A DNA stretch of 64,000 nt from Echria macrotheca. Taxonomy: Eukaryota > Ascomycota > Sordariomycetes > Sordariales > Schizotheciaceae. Where the stretch lies: NCBI GenBank assembly GCA_030411725.1, contig MU839837.1, positions 124,001-188,000 of the forward strand. The letters are read 5' to 3'. Position 1 is the stretch's first letter. Each line of letters opens with the position of its first letter. Of the stretch, positions 31,281 to 43,077 are shown one piece after another. The notes beneath the pieces were generated by a model, which ran no database searches, was not told the origin of the DNA, and was given only the letters and a program-made list of their open reading frames with translations. A program made the translations under genes and the position numbers.

Positions 31281-34200
31281 TTATGACCCAGCAATCCCTA
31301 ATCCAACTCGACTCGGCGCCGCCACCGACGCGGCCGTCCCTGCGTTCGTCCCCGTCCGCTCCCGCATCCTTCTTCCTTCCATCAATCCCCTCAACCCCCT
31401 CTTCTGCAATCCAATGACACTACTAAGATCACCGGACCAGACCTCGCGCGCAGCACCCCGCTCACTATCGCCCACCTCAGAACTCCACTCGCTCCCGCTG
31501 ACGCTCGTCGTCGCGCTGAGCTCCTCGCTCGGTGGTCTCCCACCCTGTGGAACCGCCGTGCTGATCTTCAGGCCACCGGTTCTAGACGCGAGACTTGATT
31601 CGCTCCCCATAACGCTGCCGTTCGTCTGCGAATCAGTCGGACTCGACAAGCCTTCAAGGCCGGTTGACAAGGGGAAGAAGTTGGGATTGAGAGTCCCGTC
31701 GATGCCCCGTCCGCCTCCTGCTGCCATGGCAGTCGCGTTGAAGACGGCTGCGGCGTTGCGGCTGTCGAGGAGGTTATGCAGACGTTCAACTACGGCCTCG
31801 AGAAGCCCGTCGATACGATAAGGCCGTGCAATTTGGAGGAGGCTGCACAAGATCTGCGGGGTACAGAGCGGAGACGACGGTTGCGGGAGGCTGGATGTGT
31901 AGAGGAAATGAAGAAGCGCCTGCACGGTGAGGTACGTGTGCGGCAGGTAGAGACACCTGGGCCGGCTGTTTGGTGGCAGGGTTCGTGGTGTCGGGGCCGT
32001 GTTGATGGCAGCCGGATCAACGGGCGGTGAAATAGCTCCCGATACAGAGGTGGCCGCAGTGCTCGGCGGCTTGCCGGTTGAGCTACCAGCCGAGTACAGC
32101 GTGCTACCCATGGACATCTGGCTTTCTATCGTACTCCTATTACCCGGTGTTATCGTCATGTTTGAGCTTCGAACTGTGCTTCCTGGAGCGGATATCGAGT
32201 TGGATCTCAGCGTGATCGAGTCGCTCCCATCTTGTGTTGCGGTCCCTTCTCGGAGGAGCTGCACAAAATAGGGGCCCCACCTCCTGGCGACAATCCTCGA
32301 GTTGATGGGAATGCGTTCGCCGCCAATGCAGAGGATGTCCATATCGGCAAGTTCTCTCATGGCAAGAGCCTTCTCACCGAGTTCCTCGGCGGCGCGGCTG
32401 TGGTACCGTCCACCGGCAGTGAAACCGGCCTTTCGCGCGAGGCTCAAGCCGGGACCCGTGTACGGACTGCTCGCACTGACAAAACCGCTCATCGGCGCTG
32501 TCTTTCTCGGGTTGTCGAAAAAGCCAAAAGCTTCCAGTTCCACCATACAAACATTGCTAAAGTTGATGCGACGATGGTTATAATCGTCCACGAGACTCCT
32601 TTTCCTATTTCCCAGAACAACAAAAGTGTTCCTCCTATTCCAAAGGACTCCCCGGTTCCAACTCCCCTGGCTAAAAACAGCACCTCCAGCATCGATGCGG
32701 CTCCAGGTCAGAGATCGTAGATCCAGCGCCCAGAGCGCGTATTCTTGCTTCGACGACGTCAAGTACGTGCCACTAACGACGAAATGCGTATCGATGATGC
32801 CTCCGTTCGGGAAGCGGAGACCTGGGGGGCTGTATGTGCCGCCCATGGCTCTCTCGCTCAGAGCGCCGTCGCTGGACCGGATTTGCAGTTCAAGTTTGAC
32901 ATCCAGAAAGTTGTAGTTGCTGTATATCAACATGCTCGACCCCGGCTCCTTGGCTTCCTGGCTGATGCCTCCGTCCTGACGAGCGCCATTCTGGTGCGCC
33001 TTGCCGATTCTCGCCGTGACCGAGGGCGGCAACGGCGCGACCACGCTGCGATATGCACCACAGCTCTTCCCTAATGGCTGAGTCGAGACCCACTTCAAGC
33101 TGCGGAGGTTGAAGACGCTGATTTGCTCGATGTAGTGATTGGCTCCATCTTGGCCTCCAACGACAATCATCTCTGCCCCGCCGGTTCCATCGATGCTGAT
33201 GCCGATTCGCCCTTCGTTCGGGTTCCCAGTGGACGGGTTGTGTTGAAGCGCAGAGAGCGGCGCCCTATGTGAGACAAAGGTCGCCGATGATGGCAGGATG
33301 CATGCGCAATGCGCGTAACGGCCTTGTGGGGCGTCCGTGGTGGGAATAAAAGTCCACTTCTTAGTCGGCACGTCATAAATGTAGATATCGGACATGACGG
33401 TGACTTCGGGTTGCTGGTCTTGCGTTGCGGCATTCTTCTGGTTTGGTGTGGGCGACATGCCACCATAACAGACCATCTTGGTGTCGCCAAGGGCGCACAT
33501 CGAATGGAAATACCGTGGCGGAGGAATATCGCCTGTGGTCTCCAGCTTTGTCCAGTGGCGGCGAATCAGATCTAGCTCATACAGATCGGCAGTCAACGGG
33601 GCGGGACGGCTTCTGGACAATATCCTACCCCCAAAGACGTACAGCTTATCACCAAGTATCGTCGTTGTTGCGCCAACCAGGGGATGGGGTTCCCTGCCCG
33701 TTGTTCGGTGCACGTTGCACATCAGACCCGAAAGGTGAGCAGATGACGACGCTGGCGCTGCTCCTGCAGCCGGCGTCCTCGGTTGTTGGCCTACATTGGG
33801 AGACGGACCGGCGGAGAGGGGACCATTACTCCTTGGTGTGAGGTTCTCGGTCCGTTCCTCCTGACCTTCGGTTTTCGATGTGCTTGCCAGACTGCTCTGG
33901 CTGCTGCTGGCGTCTGGTCCGGGGGCATCTTGAGGCCGCATATACAACCCACTACCACCCATTTCTACCGACGACGTAGAGTCCATGGTACTAGTCCTTG
34001 TATCCATCTCGTGGTCGGTATCCAAAATCGTGGCTAAACTGGGTTGGTGAGTCTGCGCAAGCGGTGTGGGCGGACCGCTCGGCAGAAGCTGCTGCGGCGG
34101 CGGCTCGGGAAGGGGCTTCGCAAGGCTATCCTGAAGGCTCAGGCTCCGAGCATGATGCGAAAACCCCGAAGACTTGGCCGGCAGAGGAGCAGATACGGCG

Positions 34201-34508
34201 GGCCGATCAATAGTCGGTATGAATGGTTCGGAGGGTCGTCGGACGGCTAGGTGAGAGGGCTGGCGCGTGAATTTCGCAAAGTCGTCCCTCCCCGGAGTGA
34301 TCTTTTTGATGCCGCGAAAGGCCTGGGACAGGATCTCGGAGGGCGATCTTGTGGCTGGGGAGCGCTCGTCGCGGTCTTCGGTCTCGGAGTCGGAAAATCG
34401 ACTGAAATCGCTGGCGCCGACCTGGTGTTGGCCTGGATTGCTGAATGTCAGTCCAGATCCCGACATGTCGGCAGTGCTGTGCCGCTGAGGCTCAAGACTG
34501 CCTGCCAA
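31281..34508 (-). CDS. Ral2-like kelch/BTB protein (Ras-pathway regulator)
   Basis: Single exon, 1075 aa. A disordered Ser/Pro-rich N-terminus (1-260) precedes kelch repeats starting near residue 275 (HPLVGATTTILGDKLYVFGG, then YFHSMCALGDTKMVCYGGM, and AEMIVVGGQDG). After about residue 735 comes a BTB-like segment (DMDILCIGGERIPINSRIVARRWGPYF, with a long Ser/Thr insertion, then YLPHTYLTVQALLHFLYTSSLP). This order matches fission-yeast Ral2, needed for Ras1 activation in mating and morphology, and its filamentous homologues. Probably cytosolic, acting upstream of Ras. A long leader region upstream suggests a complex 5' UTR. No intron was needed. Confidence 0.85.
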   Translation of the reverse strand: MAGSLEPQRHSTADMSGSGLTFSNPGQHQVGASDFSRFSDSETEDRDERSPATRSPSEILSQAFRGIKKITPGRDDFAKFTRQPSHLAVRRPSEPFIPTIDRPAVSAPLPAKSSGFSHHARSLSLQDSLAKPLPEPPPQQLLPSGPPTPLAQTHQPSLATILDTDHEMDTRTSTMDSTSSVEMGGSGLYMRPQDAPGPDASSSQSSLASTSKTEGQEERTENLTPRSNGPLSAGPSPNVGQQPRTPAAGAAPASSSAHLSGLMCNVHRTTGREPHPLVGATTTILGDKLYVFGGRILSRSRPAPLTADLYELDLIRRHWTKLETTGDIPPPRYFHSMCALGDTKMVCYGGMSPTPNQKNAATQDQQPEVTVMSDIYIYDVPTKKWTFIPTTDAPQGRYAHCACILPSSATFVSHRAPLSALQHNPSTGNPNEGRIGISIDGTGGAEMIVVGGQDGANHYIEQISVFNLRSLKWVSTQPLGKSCGAYRSVVAPLPPSVTARIGKAHQNGARQDGGISQEAKEPGSSMLIYSNYNFLDVKLELQIRSSDGALSERAMGGTYSPPGLRFPNGGIIDTHFVVSGTYLTSSKQEYALWALDLRSLTWSRIDAGGAVFSQGSWNRGVLWNRRNTFVVLGNRKRSLVDDYNHRRINFSNVCMVELEAFGFFDNPRKTAPMSGFVSASSPYTGPGLSLARKAGFTAGGRYHSRAAEELGEKALAMRELADMDILCIGGERIPINSRIVARRWGPYFVQLLREGTATQDGSDSITLRSNSISAPGSTVRSSNMTITPGNRSTIESQMSMGSTLYSAGSSTGKPPSTAATSVSGAISPPVDPAAINTAPTPRTLPPNSRPRCLYLPHTYLTVQALLHFLYTSSLPQPSSPLCTPQILCSLLQIARPYRIDGLLEAVVERLHNLLDSRNAAAVFNATAMAAGGGRGIDGTLNPNFFPLSTGLEGLSSPTDSQTNGSVMGSESSLASRTGGLKISTAVPQGGRPPSEELSATTSVSGSEWSSEVGDSERGAAREVWSGDLSSVIGLQKRGLRGLMEGRRMRERTGTNAGTAASVAAPSRVGLGIAGS

Positions 34509-36652
34509 GGTGGTGCGCTTCGGGTCGTCTCATGAGGACCGGCAGACAGCGGACAGAGAATTGAGCAGGCCGATGACAAGGAGGTGAAAAACTGGACAAA
34601 GCTCTTGAAAGACCCGCCGCCGCTGAGGCACAGACGTCGGACGAAGACGGCATCGGTCTTGACCAAGAGGAGCCACAGCGGCAAGTGCTGACGGGGGTGC
34701 CACTCAGGGGCAGCAGCGCGCAGCAGACGACGCCACTGCGTCCTTGCGACTTTCTTGGACACCTCCCAGAACCCACCAGCAGTATCAAGCCAGCAGCGAT
34801 GTCCTGTCCCGGCGCGCAAGACGAACGTCGAGGATCGCGAGGCGAGGTTGCCGGTAAGCGAGCGGTGGGGGTGGGTGGTGAGGGAAAGGGAGCAGTCCAG
34901 AATGCCGGGCAGGCAAGGACCGGGCACGGGAACCCGACGACGGGATGGGCAAGGCAGAAAGGCAGAGGCAGAAGCAGAGAGCACCAGAGGATTTTGCGTA
35001 CCTGATCAGGCTGGCGCAGCTGTCGGCGGCCTTGGACTTGGACTCTTGAGCTGACGTTGCAGTGTTAATCTCCGTGGCGGGCTTTGGGGGAGGAGAAAGA
35101 GCAGCGATGGGCCGTCTCCTTTTTCGTGGCTCGATGACAAAGGTGCGACTGCGCACGCGCTGTTCGGCTCGCCCTCGACCAGCACCAGCGCACAACAGCA
35201 CGACCGCACAGACGGTCGTTTCGATGCGGAAGCCAGGGCAAACGTAGGAAGAGCGGCGCTGAGGACGAAGACGGAAAAGAGTGGGCGGGTTGGAAGCCGA
35301 CGGCGGCAGGGATCGAGCGGGCTCTTGCGAAATGTGGAGAGAGCCGAAGCCGCCAGCGGGCCAGCGGTTCGTCGACAGCTGCCGACAGTTGCGAGATCCT
35401 GCAGCGACGCAACCCCACGCTGCTCGACTGTCGCCAGGACGTTGCAGTCGCCAAGCACGCTGGAAGCAGGACGTCGTCAGGGACGGGCGCGCGACAGTGC
35501 TGGGCTTGCTGAGAGAGGCGTAGGTAAAATGGACATGCGCCGGGCAGCGAGCAACTCCAAGGGAAATGTGGGGATTTTGTCGCATCGGTGCGGCAGCCAC
35601 GCACATCGCAAAAGCACGGGCCAGCCAGCGTCCCAGCGAGGTGGGGTCCGGCGAATGGCAGGCCGAGAACAGAGGAACACTCCAAAATCCAAAGTGGAAG
35701 TCGATTGATCAATCAGAGCGGGAACGGCAGAACTGGCAAACTTCCATCCCGCTTCTGCTGCAGCAATGGCCCTGTTCTGGACGTGCTGTCAGCGACCCAA
35801 CCAAGCCAGTTCCTTGCTCGCTCCGAGCTTGGGCCCCTCGTCTGACATCTCTGGTGGTCCGGCGAGCCATGTGCTTGTGTTTCGTCCAGTGTACGGATGG
35901 TGAAGACGCCGGTCGCCACGGCCTGATTAGGAACTCGAAACCCGGCGATGACAGGTTGGCCGGCCGCATTACCAACCCGCGGGGATGGAACCGTTGACGG
36001 GCAATCCTGGCAGACCTCACGGCGTTCAGAACACACGAGCTACTTTAGGCCCAAACCGTAGCCCAGGCTTAGGACGTCCGTGTCACTACAAACGTGCGGG
36101 CAACTGGCCGTCTAGAAGCATTCCTCAGCCCTGTTGGCCGAGGAGGCAAGCCCCGGCCCGGTCTTGGCTTGGTCCTGAACCATCAACTCTACAGAACACA
36201 TACGGAGTACATCCGACTATAGGGCCCGAAAGCCAGGTGTAGCGACTCGCTTGCGCGGAGTGCCCTGGGAGACTCATATTTGGGATCAGCTGGTCATGTC
36301 TTCGCTTTGGCTCTCCACTTTCGCCTCAGACAACGGCATACAGACTGACCAATTTACAGTGCAGACGCTGTTGCGACCCCGACCCACACGTTGTTCGACG
36401 GGGCCCAATCGTTTGCCAGGCACTTCTTATCATCCCGGACCACGGCGCTTCGAAATTTGAGGATAGTCAAGGCTCGATTTATCTGCAAACTACCTGTCCC
36501 AACTCCCAACAACCGGGTGTACAAGCGGGCGGCAACCGCTCGACGTGCAGGTTGCTCAATTTGATACCAAGAACCAAATACAGATCGATACCCATTATAT
36601 TACGGCTCCCAGCAGAATTATCGACACAAAACCCATACCGCCCTGGCTACGC
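34509..36652. other. Long spacer / probable long 5' leader of the Ral2-like gene
   Basis: 2.1 kb. Several ORFs of 100-270 codons overlap on both strands (for example 34785-35606 and 35065-35712 on minus) but give Ser/Pro/Arg/Cys-rich products without motifs. Pyrimidine-rich on the minus strand. No gene supported. Confidence 0.4.
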
Positions 36653-37441
36653 TTAAGCAGGGTTAGGGAGAGGAGTGAAGCGGAGGTAGGGCTTGACGGC
36701 GCGGAGGTTAGGGAAGAGCTTGGTGGCCTCCTCGCCCTTGACGCTGGGGTGGACGATGACATCGTCACCAGGAACCCAGTTGACGGGCGTCGTAACCTTG
36801 TTCTTGTCGCCGGTCTGGAGGGAGTCGACGATACGAAGGACTTCGGCGCTGTTGCGACCGGTGGATGCAGGGTAAGAGAGGATGGTTCGGATGACCTTCT
36901 TGGGGTCAATGATGAAGACTGAGCGGATCGTGAAGGCGATGCCCTTCTCATCGACATTAGTGGTATCCTGGTAATCGATCCTGTCGATTCTGATTAGCTC
37001 GCGTATGCTTCGTTAGGACTATAGGGCTTACATGTCATATTGGTAGGCGATCTTGCGCTCCTTGTCGGCGACAATGGGGAACTGGACCTGGGCGCCGGTC
37101 ACATCCTTGATATCCTGGATCCAGCCCTCATGGCTGCCGACCGTGTTGGCCGAGAGACCGAGGAGCTTGACCCCACGCTTGGTAAACTCTGGCTCGAGTC
37201 GGGCGAACTCGCCGAGCTCGGTGGTGCAGACGGGCGTGTAGTCCTCGGGGTGGGAGAAGAAGACGACCCAGCTGTCGCCGATGTATTCATGAAGGTCGAT
37301 GGGACCCTTGGTGGTATCGGCCTGGAAGTTGGGGGCGACGGTACCCAACCGGAGGCTGGGCAAGGGTTAGCACTCCGAGCCACAGTCGGTTAGTTACGAG
37401 ATCATGACATACGGAGCAGGTCTCTCGGACTCGGAAGCCAT
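36653..37441 (-). CDS. 1-Cys peroxiredoxin (Prx6 type)
   Basis: Exons 37413-37441, 37032-37355 and 36653-36980; introns of 57 and 51 nt; 226 aa. The first exon is only 29 nt (MASESERPAP), joined to LRLGTVAPNFQADT. The peroxidatic Cys is Cys53 in PVCTTE, the Prx6-type motif. Further family blocks: VVFFSHPEDYTP, LLGLSANTVGSHEGWIQDI, FPIVADKERKIAYQYDM across the second intron, and NWVPGDDVIVHPSV near the C-terminus. It reduces hydrogen peroxide and organic hydroperoxides. No targeting peptide is evident in this form; yeast Prx1 is mitochondrial. The short in-frame Met at 37363 would lose the true N-terminus. Confidence 0.95.
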
Positions 37442-38335
37442 TGTGTTGCCGGATTACTGACGAAGCGTATTACGGGAGCGAAGGGGCGAGGAGCAGTCTG
37501 GTCAGTTGCGGAAGACAGAGACAATGAGAATCATCTATTGGAAAGGGAGTAGGTAGGACAGGAGACGGGGAACGGAGAGGGGTGGTGGGTTTTAAAAGCT
37601 CCTCTCCCATGGGTGGTGTCTCCACGACTTCGGGAAGCTTAGCAATCGCGTTTGCAGCACGCCAGAGCTACAACCCTTCATCTGCGGGTGCCTCAGACAA
37701 AGATTGGTCAGGCGCTGCACCAATTCTTCTTCTCGGCGGGCGCCAACCTTTGATGATGCTTTCGCAGTGCAAGCGCAGGCTTGGAGAGCTATTGTTCACA
37801 CGTCTCTCCTGTATAATCGCGGGGCGATTTGCCCCTCCACGAGCTTGACGTGGGGAGGGGACCGCCCCTCCTTCGCCCGATCTGGCTTAGCGGAGCATTG
37901 CGCAATCAACCTTGCTTGAGATTGGCTAGCGGGCTGCGGTAAAATATTATGTCATTTGCTGAAAGCTGTCGCAAGGCTTTGGTCGCCGAGTGGGGGATAG
38001 TCATCTTTGACATGAGACAAAATGTTTGTTTGGCATCGAGAGTCCTCGACAACTCTTAAGTGCCAGTTTTGACCACCCAAAGCTGCCTGGTGGGCCCATC
38101 AGCCGACGAGGTGCCTACTCCGCTTGAATTTCGTTGCTGAGGAACCCTCGGTGCCATTTGTTGTGGTTAACTGTACCGGATCGCCCGACGCCACAGACGG
38201 CACTTGCCGCTCAAAAGGCGAGTTTCCCATCGCCCTCCGTCCACAATTGCAGAGTAGTTACGGAGAATGCAAGGTCAATAGGTAGGGCATACGGGTATCA
38301 TACGGTTCTAAAATGCTTCCCTCCATAAGGCTGGG
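37442..38335. other. Spacer with GC-rich inverted stretch
   Basis: About 890 bp. Near 37826-37870 GC-rich words GGGGCGATTTGCCCC and CCACGAGCTTGACGTGGGG form short inverted repeats. Otherwise nothing recognised. Confidence 0.35.
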
Positions 38336-40345
38336 TTAGAGCTTTACCCGCCCCATCCCCAGTGTCTTCCAGTCGTCGTGGGAAAACAAAACATAGGTGT
38401 CTCCTTTCAGCCAGAAAAGAAAATCCTCGCCCACGTTCTGCGGATCTACTCCCTCGCTTCTCAAGTTGTGCTTTTGTTGCTTGTGCGTGCCAGTGGCTTC
38501 CAGAGCATCCCCTCTCACTGCCCGGATGAATAAAGGCAAGGCGTATTTTGGGAGGCTCCCCCGAACGTGGTCGGCTAGGCTCCGCAAAGTATCGTCGCTC
38601 GGTACACCGTCCTTGAAAATAACGGCAGCGCACCCGGCCCGTCCCTCGTGGTGCGGAAGAGCAACCCCGTACACGTTGCATTCCAGTACGGCGGCATGCA
38701 GTCCGACCACTTGGGCGACCTCAGCTGTCGACACATTCTCGCTCTTCCACCGGAACGTGTCGCCAATACGGTCTGTGAAATACAGACGATGCTCCTGGTC
38801 TTGACGGACAACGTCGCCCGATCGGAACCAAGCGTCTCCCTCGACGAAAACCGATGTCATAATCTTCTTTGTGGACGCCTCCTTATCGCCGTAGTAGCCT
38901 TGGAACCGTGATTTGACGTTCTTCGGCGGCAGCCTAAACAGAAACTCGCCGGGTTCGCCACAGCGTGTCCGACGACAGAATCCCGTCACCGGGTCTCGGT
39001 ATGGAAGTCCAGTCTCATGGTCGACTTCAACGATGGCGATGTCCTTCCGGAAGATCAGGTTGTAAAGAGACCCGCTACGACCAATGGCTCCCATGCTTAG
39101 GTCGTTCCGGCTGACGTTCCAGGTTGCAAAGCTTCCCTCTGTCGCTCCGTAGAACTCGGCGATCGTGTCGATCCCAAAACGATCTTTGAACTTGTTCCAC
39201 ACATCCGGTCTCAACCCATTGCCAAACGCCACGCGGACATTGTGCTTCTGATCCAGGTTCTCGCCCGTGACTGGATCTGTGGCTGTGGGGGCAGATGAAA
39301 GGTAGCGGCATGTTTCGCCGACATACTGAATAATGTTTGCCCCGTGTTTCCGGACGTCGTCCCAGAAATGGCTGGTGGAGAACTTCCGGGCGATAGCGAA
39401 GGTGGCACCGGCAGAAAGCGCGTTCGACAGACCCATCAACATAGCGGTGCTATGATAGAGTGGCATGGCCTACACAATGTGAGAAAAATCCAAGCATGGC
39501 TGGTGTCCTTGCTCACCGTATAATAGACATCAGTCGATCTTGTTCCAATCAACCGAGAAGTGAAACCGCCGACAACGGCAATCTTGGCCCATGATACGAT
39601 GGCCGCCTTTGGCAGGCCTGTAGTGCCACTGGTAAAAATCAAGATCCCCATATCATCTGCTTTTGCATCGTTCCGCACGTCATCCGGAGGTCTGATGGCG
39701 TCCATGGCCAGCATCTGGGCTTGCTGCTCCGGAGTCGCGATCTCGAAGTTTATATGGGGTAGCTCGGACCTGACATCATCGCTAACGTTGGCAGCAATCG
39801 TTGGGTCGACCAGGACAAGTCGGGAGGCGGCCTTCTTGATACAATGAGAAAGCGCATGTCCTGTCAAGTTGTAGTTGATCAACGCCGGGACGGCGCCGAG
39901 GGACCAGAGGGCGAAGACCAGAAAGATGAAGGTGTCGGTGTTTTGGAAATCGAGCGCCACCAGTTCCCCCTTCTTTACACCGTGCTTCTTCTTCAGCCAG
40001 TTCGCGTAGCGCAGCACCGTGTCGTACGCTTGCGCATAGGTGTATGCCCTGTCTTCAAAGCGCAAAAAGTCCCGGTTCTCGGAAGACTTTGACGTTGCGA
40101 GTGCCTCGAGACGGTAGAAGGTATTCATGCGTCCCCGAGTTTCCCACCAGCTCGACGCCAGAATGGTGGGTACGATAGATCTCAACATGTGTAAGTCGTA
40201 GGAGAGCTGCGTGCGGCCATTGATGTATGCGGCAACGGCAGCGAGGGCCGGTGCGGCTACAGCTAGAGGGAAGGCGGCTAGAAGACAACATCAGCAACTA
40301 ATTCGGGGTTGTTAGTGTGCGCCGATAGAGCTTACCGGTAGCCAT
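38336..40345 (-). CDS. Very-long-chain acyl-CoA synthetase / fatty acid transport protein (FAT1-like)
   Basis: Exons 40336-40345 (10 nt), 39517-40277 and 38336-39469; introns of 58 and 47 nt; 634 aa, the usual FATP length. The start codon sits in a 10-nt exon (ATG plus seven bases); exon 2 continues as an Ala-rich hydrophobic anchor (AFPLAVAAPALAAVAAYI). ATP/AMP signature TSGTTGLPKA at about 219-228; FATP/VLACS motif blocks MPLYHSTAM, FYGATEGSFATWN, DRIGDTFRWKSENVSTAEVA and PLFIRA. It activates very long chain fatty acids to CoA esters and couples this to uptake, in ER, lipid droplet or peroxisome membranes. The C-terminus is VKL, similar to a weak PTS1; localisation is open. Confidence 0.94.
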
Positions 40346-40981
40346 CTTGGATTCTCATCAATAAAAGTTGTGCAACACACAAATCTAAGCACAGAAATCT
40401 GTTTCTAAGGCGCTGGTTGTTATAGATTGCAAAAAGGTAAGGGATGGTGCAGAGTTATAGACTCATGACGGATTCGATGGCCCAGTGGCAGCAGGGTGGA
40501 GAGCTCGCAATAAGAAACGGGCAGACTACCCGACGAGCATCATGTCATTGCCTCGACCCTTCCGTAACCACATCAATCTGGATACCTCGGCTTCGGGCAG
40601 CACGGACCATCTGACGTGACAATCGACGACAAGACCTGAGACCGCAAAGGGCCGATGTTCCAGACATGGGAAGTATGAGCAGTAGGTTTCGTAACTACCT
40701 TACTGGTCAGGTCTAGAATTGACGTTGGTTTGGGCGGCCAGACGCCGGATTGACGGGAGGAACCGCAGACAGTTGGCGCCCCTGAGAAGTGGACTTGCGG
40801 CATGTGAAGAAAGTGGGCTCGTTGTGGTTGGCGCTGGTGGGTGGACCCTGCAGCGCTTATCGGCCGTTAGTTATCAGCACGTGGCGAGGCACCTTGCCGC
40901 TTTCAGCTGTGACCGAACTGGCAACATCGCGTTGGCGTCTGAAATCCGACAAACCACGGTCCATGGGCCGTCAACATCACC
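40346..40981. other. Divergent promoter, FAT1-like / PIG-S genes
   Basis: About 640 bp between diverging housekeeping genes; no specific site recognised. Confidence 0.4.
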
Positions 40982-42720
40982 ATGTCTGCTCGACGTCCAC
41001 GTGACAATGGCGCGCCGGCCGACACCAAGGCTCCGTCAGACGGCGCTCCTCCATCGATAACAGCCGGGAAAGCATCAGCAAGCGCAGAAATGTCGTCGGG
41101 CACTCGAAGACAACCGCCGCCTGAGAAGCCCTCGGACATCAGACGGCGCACATGGGTCATCTTCTCCTTCTGGGTCATTGTGGTGTGTCTCGGCTTGCCA
41201 ATATGGTGGGAGACTACCACCATCTACCGCGCCAACCTCCCGCTGAGCGAGATGCTGGATTGGGCCGACGGCAAGGTATGCGACGCGCCTCGATTTGTTG
41301 CGGGTTGCTTGTTCTCTAACCCTGCTAGGCATGCCGCCCCGTCTTTCCCCTGCGAATTTCCATACAGGCCAACTCGCTCCATGAGCAGGAGGCTCAAAAC
41401 CTCCTGCGGCTAACCCAGCACGCACTCGACGACCTCAACGATTTCTCGGGCCACCATCTGCGCCTGCAGCTGTCTCCCCCGGCGACCAAGGAGAGCGACA
41501 ACGAGGATGACGCCGCCTTGACCATCCGTCTGATCCCGGGCGAGTCAACGACGTCAACCCTTGACCCCTATGCCCCGATTCTCGACATCACCTACCCCCC
41601 ACACTCCATCCCATCGCATACGTCCTCTTCATCGTCGCTGGCCACCTACGTTGCGAGCCAGCTGAGGTCTACATTTGCCGAGGAGCAGGCCATCATCAGC
41701 TATCTCCTGTCCAGCGACTCCATGCCGTCGGATCATCGCCCTCAAGGCCTAACTCCGGAGGCTGCCGAATCGCTGTCGAAGCGGACGACACGGTCGTTGA
41801 AATATGCGCCGACTTACCACTTGACCTTCTCTTTGTTCACGAGCGGGCCTCTACCGAGTAGCTGGGATATCGAGGCAGCCATTGGAGAATATATGAAACC
41901 TGTGCTGGATGTGCTGTCGCCCATTCACAACTTCACCATCGACACTCAGGTGCAGCTATACGCGACCCCTGGAGTGCAAAACCATGTCCTGAGTAAGGAG
42001 GACCTCTCGTCCTTCATCAACGCGGCCGAATGGCCACTTTCGCCCTCGATTGGTGGAGCTCCTACGGTCAACTTTATTGTCTTCATCGGCAACCAGACGA
42101 TTCTAGGCAACCCGCAGGGACATGCCGAGTCTGGCGACCATACCTCCCAGTCATGGCTGATCCCGCAGTGGGGCACCGTGTACCTGCTTCCTCTTCCGTC
42201 TGACACGGCGCACGTATCCGCGGCAGACCTCAAGCAGCCTATGCTGACGTTTACTTCTCATCTGCTGTCGCTGACGGGAACGCCGCAGTCAGGGTCTCTG
42301 CCCTTGCGCCTCTCGACGCTCTCTCGGATCCGGTCAGCAGACCTGCTCCTCCGGGCGTCGTCAACCCTTGGATCTCTCGCACGGCTGGCCATGGCGTTGC
42401 CCTCGATATCGATTCCACGCAGCGTAGCCGACGGCGTCTCCAAAACTATCTCCCATCTCCGTCTGGCCTGTGAGACTCTAGGTGGTGCCGACGGGCTTGC
42501 CCACGCGCGGATCGCAGAAGCGGAAGCAGAGCGGGCGTTTTTTGAGAAGAGCATGGTTGGGCAGTTGTACTTCCCCGATGAGCATAAGTTGGCGGTGTAC
42601 CTCCCCCTACTCGGGCCAATAGCAGTACCACTGGTCATGGGGCTGCTGAACGAGCTCAAGGCGTGGAGGAAGCGGCGGAGGGAGAAGGCGGAGGAAGGCG
42701 AAAAGAAAAAGAATACTTGA
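40982..42720 (+). CDS. GPI transamidase subunit PIG-S (Gpi17)
   Basis: Exons 40982-41275 and 41329-42720; intron of 53 nt (GTATGC, TCTAAC branch, CTAG); 561 aa. PIG-S is part of the ER GPI transamidase that attaches GPI anchors. The N-terminal cytosolic segment is followed by a signal anchor at about 57-77 (WVIFSFWVIVVCLGLPIWW), then ETTTIYRANLPLSEM, a conserved PIG-S opening (W-x-T-T-x-x-Y-R-x-x-L-P). The luminal domain has the family block VLSPIHNFTIDTQVQLYA and the WGTVYLL region. A second membrane helix (YLPLLGPIAVPLVMGLL) lies near the C-terminus, before a Lys/Arg/Glu-rich cytosolic tail. Confidence 0.95.
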
Positions 42721-43077
42721 TCTGTACGGAATGGCTGGGTTGCATGGCGTTGGGGCATTGCGCGGATGTGAGAATAATATACCTCTTTTTTTTTGGGTGA
42801 ACTGGATGTGTGGTGTGATTTGAGGATGTTAGAAAAGGTAAACTCCATAAAGCTTTGAATCTGGGACGCAATGACGGCGCTAATGGTTTTGTAGGCATTC
42901 GGGAGAAGATGAGCGGCTAATACCCCTAAATTTCCAATTTCTCAAACTTTGTTAATACTCAGATTTGCTTTATTATCAACCATTTTATTTTGGGGATTAT
43001 GCCTACTTATTCTGACATAGAATAAAACGAGGGTATCAGAACATCCAAACCAACTCCGATCTACGCATGGCCGACAT
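42721..43077. other. Spacer, convergent genes
   Basis: 3' flanks of two convergent genes; AT-rich near 42930-43020. Nothing recognised. Confidence 0.4.

Noticed and set aside
34785..35712. Minus-strand ORFs of 273 and 215 codons
   Set aside because: No motif, no signal peptide, overlapping frames; more likely leader or promoter of the Ral2-like gene.
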